A DNA stretch of 64,000 bases from Dendrolimus kikuchii (GCA_019925095.2 CM034398.1:7765001-7829000); one strand, 5' to 3'; counted from the stretch's first letter, positions 21,004 to 34,229 are shown. Notes: generated by a model from the sequence alone, not told the origin. Program-made: numbers and translations.

Positions 21004-22068
21004 ACTAGAGTTTACCCCGCGGCTCCGCCGCGCGTCAAACTCTAGTGCGTACCTCTTGTTTTAAGAGCAGGCGTTAATACAGGATATATTGTATTGTATT
21101 TTTATGTTGGTGCTATTTGCCCTCGGAAGATTTACTTCATTTTATATTGCAAACTATCCCATCTACCGGGATGAATAGTATCTATGTTCATTTTAGGTAT
21201 TCAGACAGACAGATCGACAAATCGAGTGAAAGTCGCATTTTTTTAAAGATTGTGAATTTTATATCTATAAACTTGATAAATGATTGATCCCCCATACAAA
21301 CTTTAATACCCTACTTCAACCCGTTGTAGTTCTATTCATATAACTAAATTTTGAGTAAACTACACAAACGACCAAAACTACCAAACGTACTAAAACTGCC
21401 GAAACTACCAAATCTACCCACCAAAACTACCAAATCCACCAACCAAAACTACCACAACTACCTAAACTCCCACAATTACCAAATCTACCAATCAAAACTA
21501 CCACAACTACCAAAACTACCACCACTACCAAAACTACCACAACTATCAAAACTACCACAACTACCAAAACTACCGCAACTACCAAAACAACCACAACTAC
21601 CGAAACTACCAAATCTACAAACCAAAACTACCACAACTACCAAATCTACCGAAACTACCAAATCTACAAAACAAAACTACCACAACTACCAAAACAACCG
21701 AAAGTACCAAAACTAACTAAACGACCAAATTGACCAAAATAAACAAAATAACGAAAATGGCAAACCACAAATAAAAAACCTATCCTAGTTTCCGGGATAA
21801 ACTTTACATAAATCTATCACAGTATCCGGGATGCAAAGTATCTCTTGGCCACCCTCGGTGTTCATATTACATATGTACCGAGTATCAGCCAAATCGGACC
21901 AATAATCTTTCCATAAAAGGATAACAAACAGAGAGACAAATATACTTTTATCCCGGAAACTATCCCATTTTCCGGGATAAAAAGTATCCTGTGTTCATTC
22001 TCGGCATCGAAAATATATATATACTGAGTTTCAGCCAAATCGGTCCAGTAGTTTTTACGTGAAAACGG
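21004..22068 (+). mobile_element. Composite repeat element, copy 2
   Basis: Begins ACTAGAGTTTACCCCGCGGC only a few bases after the end of copy 1. It follows the layout of copies 1 and 3, with its own minisatellite at 21,361-21,765, then GGGATAAACTTTACATAAAT, the CCATAAAAGGATAACA block and the GTCCAGTAGTTTTTACGTGA block. The CAGA tail then runs directly into the giant array, and the expected TTTCGCATTTATAATATT end is absent. Confidence 0.8.
21361..21765 (+). repeat. 9-bp minisatellite inside composite copy 2
   Basis: Units of CTACCAAAA / CTACCACAA with variants, period 9. Flanked on the right by GACCAAAATAAACAAAATAA, a block shared with copy 3. Confidence 0.9.
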
Positions 22069-22069
22069 A

Positions 22070-22104
<35 letters not shown>

Positions 22105-22117
22105 TACAGACAGACAT

Positions 22118-22158
<41 letters not shown>

Positions 22159-25100
22159 ACGGAGCGAACAGAACGGAACAGACGAACGAACAGACAGACG
22201 GCAGACGAACAGACAGACAGACAGACGAACGACGAACGGGCGGGCGAACGGGCGAACAGACGAACGGGCAGACGGAGCAGAACGAACGAACGAACGAACG
22301 GAGCAGACGGGCAGACAGAGCGAACAGAACGAACGAACGAGCGAGCAGGAACGAGCAGACGAACGAACGGAGCAGACGGCAGAACGAACGGAGCGAACGG
22401 GCGAACGGAACGAACGAACGGGCAGAACGGGCGAACGGAACGAACGGGCAGACGAACGGGCAGACGAACGCGAACGAACGGAACGAGACAGACGAAGCAG
22501 CGAACAGACGAACAGACAGACGGAGCAGACGACAGACGAACGAACAGACGAACGAACGGGCAGACGGAGCAGACGGGCGAACGCAGCAGACGAACGGGAA
22601 CGAACGGAGCAGACGAGGGAACGGGCAGAACGAACGGGCGGGAACGAACGGGCAGACGAACGAACGAACGAACGAACGGGCAGAACGAACGAGACGAACG
22701 GAGCAGGGCAGACACGAACGAACGGGCAGACGAACGAACGAACGAACCAGACGAACGAACGAACGGGACAGACGAACGAACAGACAGACGAACGAACGAA
22801 CGAACGGGCGAACAGACAGACGAACGAACGAACAACGAACGGGCCAGACAGACGAACGAACGAACGAACGAACGAACGAACGAACGGAGCACGAACGGAG
22901 CAGACGAACGCAGACAACGAACGAGACGGAGCGAGCAGAACGAACGGGCGAACGGAGCAGACGAACGGAGCGAACGAAGACGAACGGAGCAGACGAACGA
23001 ACGGGCAGACGGGCAGACAGACGAACGAACGGGCGAACGACGGGCAGAACGCGAGGTGGCCGAACGGAGCAGGCCAGGCGAACGAACGAACGAACGAACG
23101 AACGAACAGACAGACGAACGAACGGGCAGACGGGCAGACGAACGAACGCAGACAGAACGAACAGACGAACGGAGCAGACGAGACGAACGAACGGAGCAGA
23201 CGAACGGAGCGAACGAACGAACGGGCAGACGGAGCGAACGAACGAACGGGCAGACGAACGAGAGAACAGGAACGGAGCAGGACGAGCAGACGAACGGAGC
23301 GAACGAACAGACGAACGAAGACGAACGGCAGACGAACGAACGAACGGGCAGACGAACGGAGCGAACGAACCGAACCGGGCGGAGCAGACGGAGCAGGCAG
23401 AACCGGAACGAACGAACGAGACGAACGAACGAACGAACGAACGAAGACGGAACGAACGAACGAACGGGCGAGACGAACGACAGACAGACGGGAACAGACG
23501 AACGGAGCAGACGAACGAACGGGCAACAGACGGGAGACGGGCAGGACGAAACGAACGAACGAACGACAGACGAACGAACGAACGAACGGGCGAACGGGCA
23601 GACGAACGAACGAACGGGCAGGCGACGAACGAACGAGCACGAACGAACGAGCAGACGGAGCAGAACGAACGGAGCAGACGAACGAACGAACGAACGAACG
23701 AACGGAGCGAACGGAGCAGACGAACGAACGAACGAACGGAGCGAACGAAGGCGGGCAGACGAACGAAGCAGAGCGAACGGAACGAACGGAGCAGACGAAC
23801 GGAGCAGACGGGCGAACGAACGAACGAACGAACGAACGAACGAACGAACGAACGAACAGACGAACGAACGAGCGAACGGAGCAGACGGGCAGAACGAACG
23901 AACGACAGACGGAGCAGACGAACGAACAGACGAACGAACGAACGAACGAACGGCAGCGAACGAACGAACGAACGAACGAACGAACGAAGCAGACGAACGA
24001 ACGAACGAACGAACGACACGAACGAACGGAGCGAACGAACGAACGAACGAACAGAACGAACGAACGAACGAACGAACGAACGAACAGACGAACGAACAGA
24101 CAGAACGAACGAACGAACGAGCAGACGAACAGACGAGACGAACGGACGAACGAAGGAACGAACGGGCAGACGGAGCAGACAGACGAACGAACGAACGAGA
24201 CGAACGAACGAACGAACGAACGAACAGACGAACGAACGAACGGGCAGACGAACGAACGAACGGAGCAGACGAGCGGGAACGAACGAACAGACGAACGAAC
24301 AGAACGAACGAACAGACGAACGGGCAGAACGGAGCCAGACGAACGAGACGAACGAACGGGCAGACAGACAGACGGAGCAGACGAACGAACAGACGAACGA
24401 GAGCAGACAGACGCGGGGACGAACAGACGGGAAGAACGAGACAGAACGAACGGAGCAGACGAACGAACGAACGAACGGGCAGACGCAGACGAACGAACGG
24501 AGCAGACGAACGAACGAACGAGACAGCCGAACAGACGAACGGGCAGACGAACGAACGAACGAACAGCAGACGGGCAGACGCGCGGAGCAGACGAACGAAC
24601 GAAGGCGAACGAACGAACGAGAAGCAGACGAACGAACGAACGGAGCAGACGGGCAGAACGAACGAGACAGACGAGCAGACAGACGAACGAACGAACGAAC
24701 AGACGAACGGGCGAAAAAGACGAACGAACGAAGACGAACGAACGGGCGAACGGAAGCAGACGAACGAACGAACGGGCAGACAGACGAGAACAGAACGAAC
24801 GACAGGCAGAACGAACGAACGAACGAACGAACGTGACGAACGGAGCAGACAGACGAACGAACCCAACGAACGGAGCGAACCCGGGCGAACGAACGAACGG
24901 AGGCAGACGAACGAACGGGCGAACGGGCAGGCTGGAGCAGACAGACGGAACGAAGACAGACGAACGACAGACAGACGAGACGAACAGACGGAGCAGCGAA
25001 CGAACGACAGACAGACAGAACGGAGCAGAACGGGCGAGCACGGAGCAGACGGAGCAGACGGGCGAACAGAGGCAGAACGAGCAGGCGAACGGGCAGACGA

Positions 25101-28100
25101 ACGGGCAGACGAACGAGACGGGCAGACGAGCGGAGCAGACAGACGGAACGGAGCAGACAGAACGAACGGAGCAGACGAACGAACGGGCGAACGGACGGGC
25201 AGACGAACGAACGAGACGAACGAACGACGAACGAACGGAGCAGCAGAACGAACGGAGCAGAACCAGACGAGACGAACGAACGGAGCAGACAGACAGACGA
25301 ACGAACGAACGAGAGCGAACCGAGGCAGACGAGACGAACGAAGCGAACGAACGAGACGGAAGCCGAACGAACGGGCAGACGAACGAACGGGCGAGGCAGA
25401 CGAACGGGAACGAACGAACGGAGCAGACGGAACGGAGCAGACGAACGAACGACGAACGAACGGAACGAACGAACGAAGGCGGAGCAGACGGGCGAACGAA
25501 CGGAGCGAACGGGCAGACGGGCAGACGAACGAACGAACGAACGAACGAACGAACGAACCCAGGCAGAACCGGGCGAACGAACGAACGAACGAACGGAGCA
25601 GACGACGAACGAACGAACGGGCAGACCGGGCAGACGAACGAACGAGCAGAACGAACGAACGAACGGAGCAGACGAACGGAGCACAGACGGGCAGAACGGA
25701 GCAGGCGAACGAAGCAGCGCAGACGGGAGCAGACGAACGAACCGAACCAGCGAACGAACGAACGAACGAACAGACAGACAGACAGACGAACGGAGCAGAA
25801 CGGAGCGGGCAGACACGGGAACAGACGAACGGAGCAGACGGAGCAGACAGACCGAACGGAGCAGACGAACGGAGCGACGACGGAGAACGGGCGAACGAAC
25901 GAAGCAGACAGACAGACGAAGGACGGAGCAGACGAACGAACGAACGAACGACAGACGAACGGAGCGAACGAACGAACGGAGGCAGACGAACGAACGGAGC
26001 AGGCGAACGAACGAACGAACGAACGAACGCAGACGGAGCAGACGAACGAACGGGCAGAGAGACGAACGAACGGAAGCAGACGAAGACGAACAGACGAACG
26101 AACGAACGAACGAACGAACGAACGGAGCAGACGCGAACGAACGGAGCGAACGAACGAACGAACGGAGCAGACGAACGAACGACGACAGAACGAACGAACG
26201 ACGAACGGGCAGACAGACGAACGAACGAACGAGACGAACGAGGCGAACGAGGAGACGAACGGAGCAGACGAACGAGCGGGCAGAGCAGACGAAACGAACG
26301 GAGCAGACGAACGAACGAACAGACGAACGAACGAACGGGAACGAACGAACGAACGAACGGAGCGAACGAGCAGACGGAGCAGACAGACGAACGGAGCAGA
26401 ACGAACGAACGAACGAACGAACGAACGAACGAACAGACGAACGAACGAACGAACGAGCAGACGAACGAACGAACGAACGAACGAACGAGACGAACGAACG
26501 GAACGAACGAACGAACGAACGGAGCAGACGAACGAACGAACGAACGGGCAGACGGAGCGGAGACGAACGAGCGGAGCGAACGAACGAACGGGCGAACGAA
26601 CGGAACGGGCAGACGAACGAACGAACGAACGAACGAACGGGCGAACAGACGAACGAACGAACGGAGCAGACGAGCGGGCAGACGAACGAACGGCAGACGA
26701 ACGGGCAGACGAACGAACGAACAGACGAACGGGCGAACGAACGGAGCAGACGGACAGACGAACGAACGGAGACGAACGAACGGAGCGAACGGAGCGAACG
26801 AGCAGACGAACGAACAGACGAACGAACGAACGAACGAACGAACGGAGCAGACGAACGAACGAACGAACGAACAGACAGACGGAGCCGAACGAACGGAGCA
26901 GACGGGCAGACGGAGCAGACGAACGGGCAGACGAACGAACGAACGAACGAACAGACGAACGCAGACAGAACGACGGAGACGAACGAACAGACGGAGCAGA
27001 CGAACGGAGCAGACGAACGAACGAACGAACGAACGAACGAACGGAGCGGACGGAGCGGGCGAACGAACGAACGCAGACGGAGCAGACGGGCGAACCCAGA
27101 CGGAGCAGACAGACGAACGAACGAACGAGCGAACCAGACGAACGAACGAACGAACGAACGAGACAGACGAACGGAGCAGACAGAACGAACGAACGAACGG
27201 AGCAGACGAACGAACGAACGAACGAACGAACGAACGAACGAACGAACGAAGACGAACGAACGAACGGAGCAGACGAACGAACGAACGGGCAGACGAACGA
27301 ACGAGAACGACGAACGGAGAACGAACGAACGGAGCAGACGAACGGGCAGACGAAGAACGAACGAACGAACGAACGAACGAACGGGCAGAACGAACGGGCA
27401 GACGAACGAACGAACGAACGAACGGAGCAGACGGGCAGACGGAGCAGAACGAACGAACGGGCGAGCGAACGGAGCGAACGAACGAACGAACGAACGAACG
27501 AACGAACGAACGAACGAACGAACGAACGGGCAGACAGACGAGAGCAGACGGAGCGAACGACACGGAGACGAACGAACGACGAACAGACAGACGGAGCAGA
27601 ACGAACGAACAGAACGGAGCAGACGAACGGGCGAACGAACAGAACGAACGAACGAACAGAACGAACGAACGAACAGAACGGGCGAAGACGAACGAACGGA
27701 GCAGACGAACGAACGAACGAACGAACAGACGAACGAACGAACGAACGGAGCAGAACGAACGAACGGGCAGACGAACAGACGAACAGACAGACGAACGATC
27801 AGACGAACGAACGGAGCAGACGGAGCAGACGAACGAACGAACGAACGAACGAACGGAGCGAACAGACGAACGAACGAACGAACGAACGAACGAACGAACG
27901 AACGGAGCAGACGAACGAACCGAGACGGAGCGAACGAACGAACGAACGAACGAACGAACGAACGGAGCAGACGAGCAGACGCGAACGAACGAACGAGCAG
28001 ACGAAGAACGAACGGAGCGAACGAACGAACGAACGAACGAACGAACGAACGAACGAACGAACGAACGAACGAACGAACGAACCAGACGAACGAACGAACG

Positions 28101-30005
28101 AACGAACGAACGAACGGAGCAGACGAACGAACGAACGGAGCAGACGGAGCAGACGAACGAACGAACGAACGAACGGGCGAACGAACGGAGCAGACGAACG
28201 AGAGCGAACGAACGAACGAACGAACGAACGAACGAACGAACAGACGAACGAACGAACGAACGAACGAACGAACGAACAGAACGAAGACGAACGAACGAAC
28301 GGGCGAACGAACGGGCAGACGGGCGAACGAACGAACGAACGAACGGAGCGAACGAACGAACGGAGCAGACGGAGCGAACGGGCGAACGAACGAACAGAAC
28401 GAACGAACGAACGAACGGGCAGACGAACGAAGCAGAACGAACGAACGGAGCAGACGGAAGCGAACGGAGCAGACGGGCAGACGAACAGACGAACGGAGCA
28501 GACGAACAGACGAACGAACGAACGAACGAACGAACGAACGGAGCAGACGAACGAGACGAACGAACAGACGAACGAACGAACGAACGAACGACAGACGAAC
28601 GAACGAGCAGACGAACAGACAGACGAACAGCACGAACAGACGAACGAACGAACGAACGGGCAGACGAACGAACGAACGAACGAACGAACGGAGCAGAACG
28701 GAGCGAACGAACGGAGCGAACGAACGAACGGAGCAGACGAACGAACAGAACGAACGAACGGGCAACGAACAGACGAACCCAGACGGAGCGAACGGGAACG
28801 AACGGAGACGAACGGAGCAGAACAGAAGGCGAACGAACGAACGGAGCAGACGGGAACGAACGAACAGACGAACGGAGCAGGCAGACGAACGAACGAACGA
28901 ACGAACGGAGCAGACGAACAGCGAACAGAACAGACGAACGGAGCGAACGAACGAACGAACGAACGAACGAACGAACGGGCGAACGGGCAGACGAACGAAC
29001 GAACGAACGGAGCAGAACGAACGAACGAACGGAGCAGACGGGCGAACGCAGGACGGAGACGAACGAACGAACAGACGAACGGAGCAGACGAACGAACGGG
29101 CAGACGAACGAACGGAGCGAACGAACGAACGAAGACGGAGCGAACGGAGCAGACGAACGAACGGGCAGAGAACGGGCGAACGGAGCGAACGAACGAACGA
29201 ACGAGAGACGAACGAACGAACGAACGAACGAACGAACGCAGACGAACGAACGCGAACGAACGAGACAGAACGAACGGCAGACAGACGGGCGAACGAACGG
29301 GCGAACGGAACGAACGGGCAGAACGAACGAACAGACAGACGAACGAACGAACGAACGAACGGGCGAACGAACGAACGAACGAACGAACGAACGAACGAAC
29401 GAACGACACGAACGAACGAACGAACAGACGAACGAACGGGCAGACGAACGAACGAACGAACGAACGAACGGGCAGACGAACGAAGCGAACGAACGAACAG
29501 AACGGAGCAGACGAAACGGAGCGAACGAACGAACGAACGAGACGGAGCAGACGAACGAACGAACAGAACGAACGAGACGAACGGAGACGAACGAACGGGC
29601 AGACGAAGACGAAGACGGGCGAACGAACGAACGAACGAACGGGCGAACAGACAGACGACGAGGCAGACGAAGCAGACGAACGGAGCAGACAGACCAGAAG
29701 GAGACAGAACGAACGAACGAACGAACGAGACGAACGAGGCAGACGAACGAACGAACGAACAGACAGACGAACGAACGAACAGACGAACGAACGAACGAAC
29801 GAACAGACGAACGAACGAACGAACGAACGAACGAACGAAGCACGAACGACGAACGAACACGAACGAACGAACGAGACGAACGGACGAGCAGACGAACGAA
29901 CAACGGGCGAACGGGCAGAACGAACACGGGCAGACAGACGAACGAACGAACGAACGAACGAACGGAGCGAACGAACGAACGGAGCAGACGAACGAACGGA
30001 GCAGA
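22069..30005 (+). repeat. ~7.9-kb GAAC/CAGA-word satellite array, almost T-free
   Basis: Starts as (CAGA)n at 22,069-22,158 with two CATA variants, then becomes an irregular mix of GAAC runs, GGAGCAGAC, GGGCAGAC and short CAGA runs. After ~22,126 I count only about four T residues on the + strand (near 23,056, 24,833, 24,932 and 27,799). Because every stop codon on either strand needs a T on the + strand here, all frames stay open for hundreds to thousands of codons. Those frames encode only RTNE-type or RSFV-type repeats and are not genes. CpG occurs about once per GAAC unit. The length in an assembly may be inexact. Confidence 0.95.
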
Positions 30006-30809
30006 CGATATACTTATATTTAGATTACGTTATAATGGCAAAAGTCGTATGGGTATTTGACAGTGAAATCAACTGGGACACTTATCATGTTATAAACGCC
30101 AAGGAAGCCTACATTTATTACGAGCATAGTAAGTTATGACGTAATTTCTTTAACGAGTTTTTGAAACAAATTTATACACCAATAAATATATGACTGTGTA
30201 TGTATGTACTTTTGTATATATTTAATTTATAAATTAACTTAAATATTTATGTACCTATTGCCTTTTTTTCTGCTTCACTTACAACAACAGCTAAGGATTT
30301 CCCTTAAGGTTGCCTGCTTTACCATTTTTGGTTCTTAATTATGATAATTCCTTTAGACATTTACTTAAATAAAATTAATTTCATTTAGTTAGAAATTAGA
30401 AATCGTTTATAAAGGATCCTAAATAAATATACTTCATTAATGAACAGAGCTTTTTATCGCGTTTTAGGTTTTATCGAGCAGGCTTTAATTAAAATAAATT
30501 AATGGTAGTATTACATTAAATATCATTTTACTTATGATATGCAGTAAAAGGCGCTACATTTATTTTAACTGTATAATAAAAAAATGGCAATGGTTCCCTA
30601 GAGATGGTAAAAGTCTACTGTATTCGATATTTAGCCACGGAACCATAGAAAAAGCATTTAGTCGAAAATATCTCAAAGACGACTTAACGGATCATGTCCA
30701 AAGCTATTTGCATTAAACACTACTATATTTCTTAGCATTTTTGGTTTCTAAATATGTTTATTCCTTTTAGACACTGTCTTAAATGTAATAAAGTTTATTT
30801 ATATAGTTA
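30006..30809. other. Unique AT-rich flank; possible short coding traces
   Basis: At 30,034-30,139 a 34-codon frame starts ATGGCAAAAGTCG and runs into A|GTAAGT, which would serve as a splice donor. A CAG at 30,541-30,544 could be an acceptor, and a 60-codon frame lies at 30,534-30,716. Joining them in phase soon meets a stop, and neither peptide is recognised. I do not call a gene. Confidence 0.3.
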
Positions 30810-31060
30810 ACTAGGATATGCCCGCAACTTCATCCACACTTGCTTTGAAATTCCCGTGGGATTTCTGGGATTTAAAGTACCGCGGCATTTAAAAAAATAT
30901 GTTACCTCTCGTTTTCGTAAAAACTGAGTCAGAATAAGCTAATTTTTATGCACCCGAAGAACTATAAACCCCTTCGGGGAAAATTGTCGCGGGAATCCCG
31001 GGATAGAAAATACCACACATTTTATTACATAAAATTTTCTATCGAGCAGTAAAAAAATCA
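30810..31060 (+). repeat. CCCGCG-head repeat family, diverged copy
   Basis: Contains TAACTAGGATATGCCCGC, ATTCCCGTGGGATT and AAAATACCACACATTTTATT; the later part is shared with 40,440-40,640. Confidence 0.6.
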
Positions 31061-31137
31061 CATGGGAATTATAAATGTCCAGAAAAATTAAAGAAGAACG
31101 TGATAAAATTTCTTCGAGGCCGGCAACACGTTGGCAA

Positions 31138-31205
31138 TGCGTTGTTGCGTGTTGCAAATGTCCTTAGGCGACGTTGACCAATTTTCATTAGGAGGGCTGT
31201 CTACC
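31138..31205 (+). repeat. CTGCAATAAA-family tail fragment
   Basis: GTTGCAAATGTCCTTAGGCG followed by a diverged CATTAGGAGGGCTGTCTACC matches the 3' part of the SINE-like family. Confidence 0.5.
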
Positions 31206-32494
31206 TTTCCCGGAGTGGCCCAGTTACAGAGCGTAGGGGCGTCACTGTACTAAATCCCGTGACGCCCCGTAAAAGAGCGATAAATGGGGCGCAGGTTTAG
31301 ATTAAGTGGGTAGTTCGGCGGCCGTTTCTCGCGACAGCTTCGTTTTGGAAGCGAGCATGGAGAACTAGTCGTTGAGAGTTCTACACACCCTCGATGTAGG
31401 CCTTATGCTGCATTTCAGCCCTTCCTCCGAAGGGCGTGAGGATAGTGTCCAAAGACATTCCCCCTGCGTTATCAAAAAAATAAAAAGGTGGACTCTCTCT
31501 CCCTCTCTCTTTGCCTGTTTGCCAGTTTTTGGCAATATAAAAATTATACATTGTCGACATACTGCTGGTAGCCAAAATGGCTTCAGAAACCTAAAAGCCT
31601 TATAAGAGGTTGAGTAACAATATTTGAATAGCTCCGTAGTTGAGAGCTTAATACCAAATGAGGTCACATTAACCCTTGCTATCAATGGCAATATTTTATA
31701 ACTTCAACAATGGCGTACTTAGGTACAGTTAACCTTCCTAAAAAGGTTAGTTATGAACATCACATGGGCCTTCGGCAACAATAAATTGTCGACAGAACTA
31801 GAGCAGTCGCTTTGTCTGAACAATTATGGAAAGGGTATATTGTCCAAGGATTTTAGTAATGACTCTAATGGGTCTAATGAGCGAGGTGGAAGCTTGTCCG
31901 TCTCGAAAGGAAGATCTTCTGCCGAGACTCTCGCCTGCCTCGCAGGCCTAGGCCCGGATATTGTGCAGGATCCAGCTGAGTAGCCGCAGATGGCTATTTC
32001 AGCGATACCGGGCTTGGTGTGCTTTTAGACTCCGTAGGAGCGAAGGCGTTCAGCCCGAAAGCAGCGCGCTCGAGGAGTCACCTCTTGTGAAGTTCGACCT
32101 CGGCTCGACCGCTGCGGGGGGATGACTCTATCGGATTGTGAGATCGGATATTATCGTTGGAAATTTGTATATTCTTTTGTACGTGTGAGAAATATCTTGC
32201 GACTTCAATTATTGCACAGCGCCACCTTGTAAGTGTTCCACTACTGGAAGATTAGCAGATTTTACATATCAGTAATCTCAACGTGTACGTTTCATAACTA
32301 TACACCGGTATGGTCTACTTTCATGATGTAGTATTTTATTTATACCTCAAATACAGTAAAGTTCCGATGACCCACTTCCCCTCCCGTTATTCCGATCCCA
32401 TATCCCATCCCTTGTACCCCATTTTTCTTTTCCGATCTCTCTATCTCATCCTCATATCCCATAGTAAAGGTTAATATTGAAATGACTTCACCTT
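31206..32494. other. No gene seen; GC-richer unassigned repeat-like DNA
   Basis: A 10-bp perfect stem GGGGCGTCAC (31236-31245) / GTGACGCCCC (31259-31268) lies near the left end. A 76-codon frame at 31,753-31,983 is unrecognised. GC-rich blocks at 31,870-32,140 look like decayed transposon DNA but show no diagnostic motif. Confidence 0.35.
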
Positions 32495-32695
32495 TGGTGT
32501 TGATAACGTCTAGAGGTGACAGTAACCACTCTCCATGAGCTGGGCCGTCTGCCTATATGCCGGCTTCGCAATAAAAAAGTTATCCCATCTTTCCTAGCCT
32601 ATCTCCATATTCAAATCCCATATCCCATCCCCTCTTTCATATTTCTTTTATCTGATTCCTCTATCTCATCCCTCCTATCCCATTCTAAAAGCTGG
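32380..32695. repeat. Degenerate CATATCCCATCCC low-complexity tract, split by a retroposon tail
   Basis: Repeated ATCCCATATCCCATCCC-like words occur at 32,391-32,465 and 32,578-32,690. Between them, 32,495-32,576 carries a CTGCAATAAA-family tail (GGGCCGTCTGCCTATATGCC). Confidence 0.6.
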
Positions 32696-34085
32696 TAACA
32701 CATTTGCATCCCAGTGAATCTCCCCTACAAATCGAAAAATAAAAAATGTATGGAAACTATCGTCATCGAGATGAGTAAATAAAAATTATAAGTAGTTTCC
32801 ATTTCGTGCACTTAAGATGGCGCTGTACAATATCGTTCAATAATTTTATATACAGTATATTATCTATGCGCGTTGGCTTCGCTCCAGTGCTGCAAACATA
32901 TATAAGCGACAATAGAATACACGGTAGGTAATGCTTAAAATTATGTACCTATACTCGTTATTTTTTAAAATTTAAATGGCATATGAGTCTTAAATCATTG
33001 TCCATAGGGAACGCTCCAACTCTGGCCGCATTTCCACGCCCAATGGAAACGATTTAAATATTTTGAATTTAAACTTCGTAGAATCGAATATCCTCTTCAC
33101 ATTACAATAAACAATTTGACAAATAATTTTGGGGAAGCAAGTCTCACCACTATTTCCCAACAATTAGGTAGCATACCGACCATATACAATGAAGATATAA
33201 ATGTAGGAGATAGAAATTTCACATAAACCTTTACTAAATGAGGGGCGTCATCGCACAACCATAAACTAGTACTCACAAAGACATAACATCTCGGTTTATG
33301 GCTCTAAACGAAGGTGCTTCACCCATTAACAGATCATAAAGTACATGAGATTAGAAACAGTAAAATTTGCATGGTGGGTAATTTGGAGCCGGCAACGGTA
33401 TTATTATTGAAGTTAGAATTTAATATAATCATCATACTAATACAAGACATTATGTTAATTATGAAATAATCTATCTATTCAAAACCGGCCTTATACATAG
33501 GTATCTACACCGGCAAGTTGTTCAACACGGTATTTTACTGTCTTAGAATAAATCTATAAATTAATAAAATACAATGAAACTATACATATACTAACAACAC
33601 TATACATGAAATCGAAATATACTAATTAGAATTCATAAAAATGAGTTGTATTTATTATATTTCGTTTTAAAGATTCAATATTTTTTGTCTGTTCCACAAG
33701 CACGCGAAACGATAGTCGCCATAGTGTGACGTCACTATACTATAAACAAAAACAACATTTCCAGACTATTCTGTTATTTGCGGTTTCTCCAACATGTATT
33801 CATGTTTATTTTATATCTGGTAATAGCTAAGTTCTTCGCATCAAATTCCGACTTCTGTGCAATGTAACTGATGTAAATATTTCTACTGGTCCTTTTACAA
33901 ATTTAACAAACGTGTATCTATCGTATGTAAGGTTTACAAACTAAATATACTGATTGTTACATACAGGTCGAGAGGAGTCCTTCGGTGACGAAACAATAGT
34001 TTTTGTTCAACTCAAGCGGGACCAAAGTTTTGTAATAATGTACAGTTTGTCTAGGGCATAAAGTACAATCTACTTCATATCCAGC
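32696..34085. other. No gene seen
   Basis: AT-rich, no repeat family recognised. Confidence 0.35.
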
Positions 34086-34229
34086 TATACTTATTGTACT
34101 CGAACAAGAAAAGTTGTGGAAAGTGTTCAGTGTCACGAATGTCCAGCATCTCAAGGTGGCTGTAAACACGGTGTTGCTTTTTTATGTGATTGCACCGTCG
34201 AAGTGAAAAGCCATCCTGCACGTCGCTGA
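34086..34229 (+). pseudogene. SWIM-type zinc-finger fragment
   Basis: A 47-codon + strand stretch reads through QCHECPASQGGCKHGVAFL, with the C-X2-C-X6-C-X-H spacing seen in SWIM-like fingers of an insect protein family that is often multicopy and transposon-linked. A preceding segment (~34,056-34,120) looks coding in a neighbouring frame, so a frameshift is likely. It then ends in TGA at 34227-34229. No flanking exons are recognised. The residue pattern is the only evidence; the family assignment is from memory. Confidence 0.45.

Noticed and set aside
21351..21716. 121-codon LPKLPK frame
   Set aside because: Translation of the second 9-bp minisatellite inside a mobile repeat.
22069..30005. 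CRISPR-like or origin-like repeat array
   Set aside because: There are no uniform repeats with unique spacers; words of 4-9 bases mix irregularly and the context is a eukaryotic transposon.
21862..30139. Very long open frames (up to 2,655 codons) on both strands
   Set aside because: They arise because the array lacks T on one strand; several overlap completely and all encode simple repeats with no domain, so none is called as a gene.
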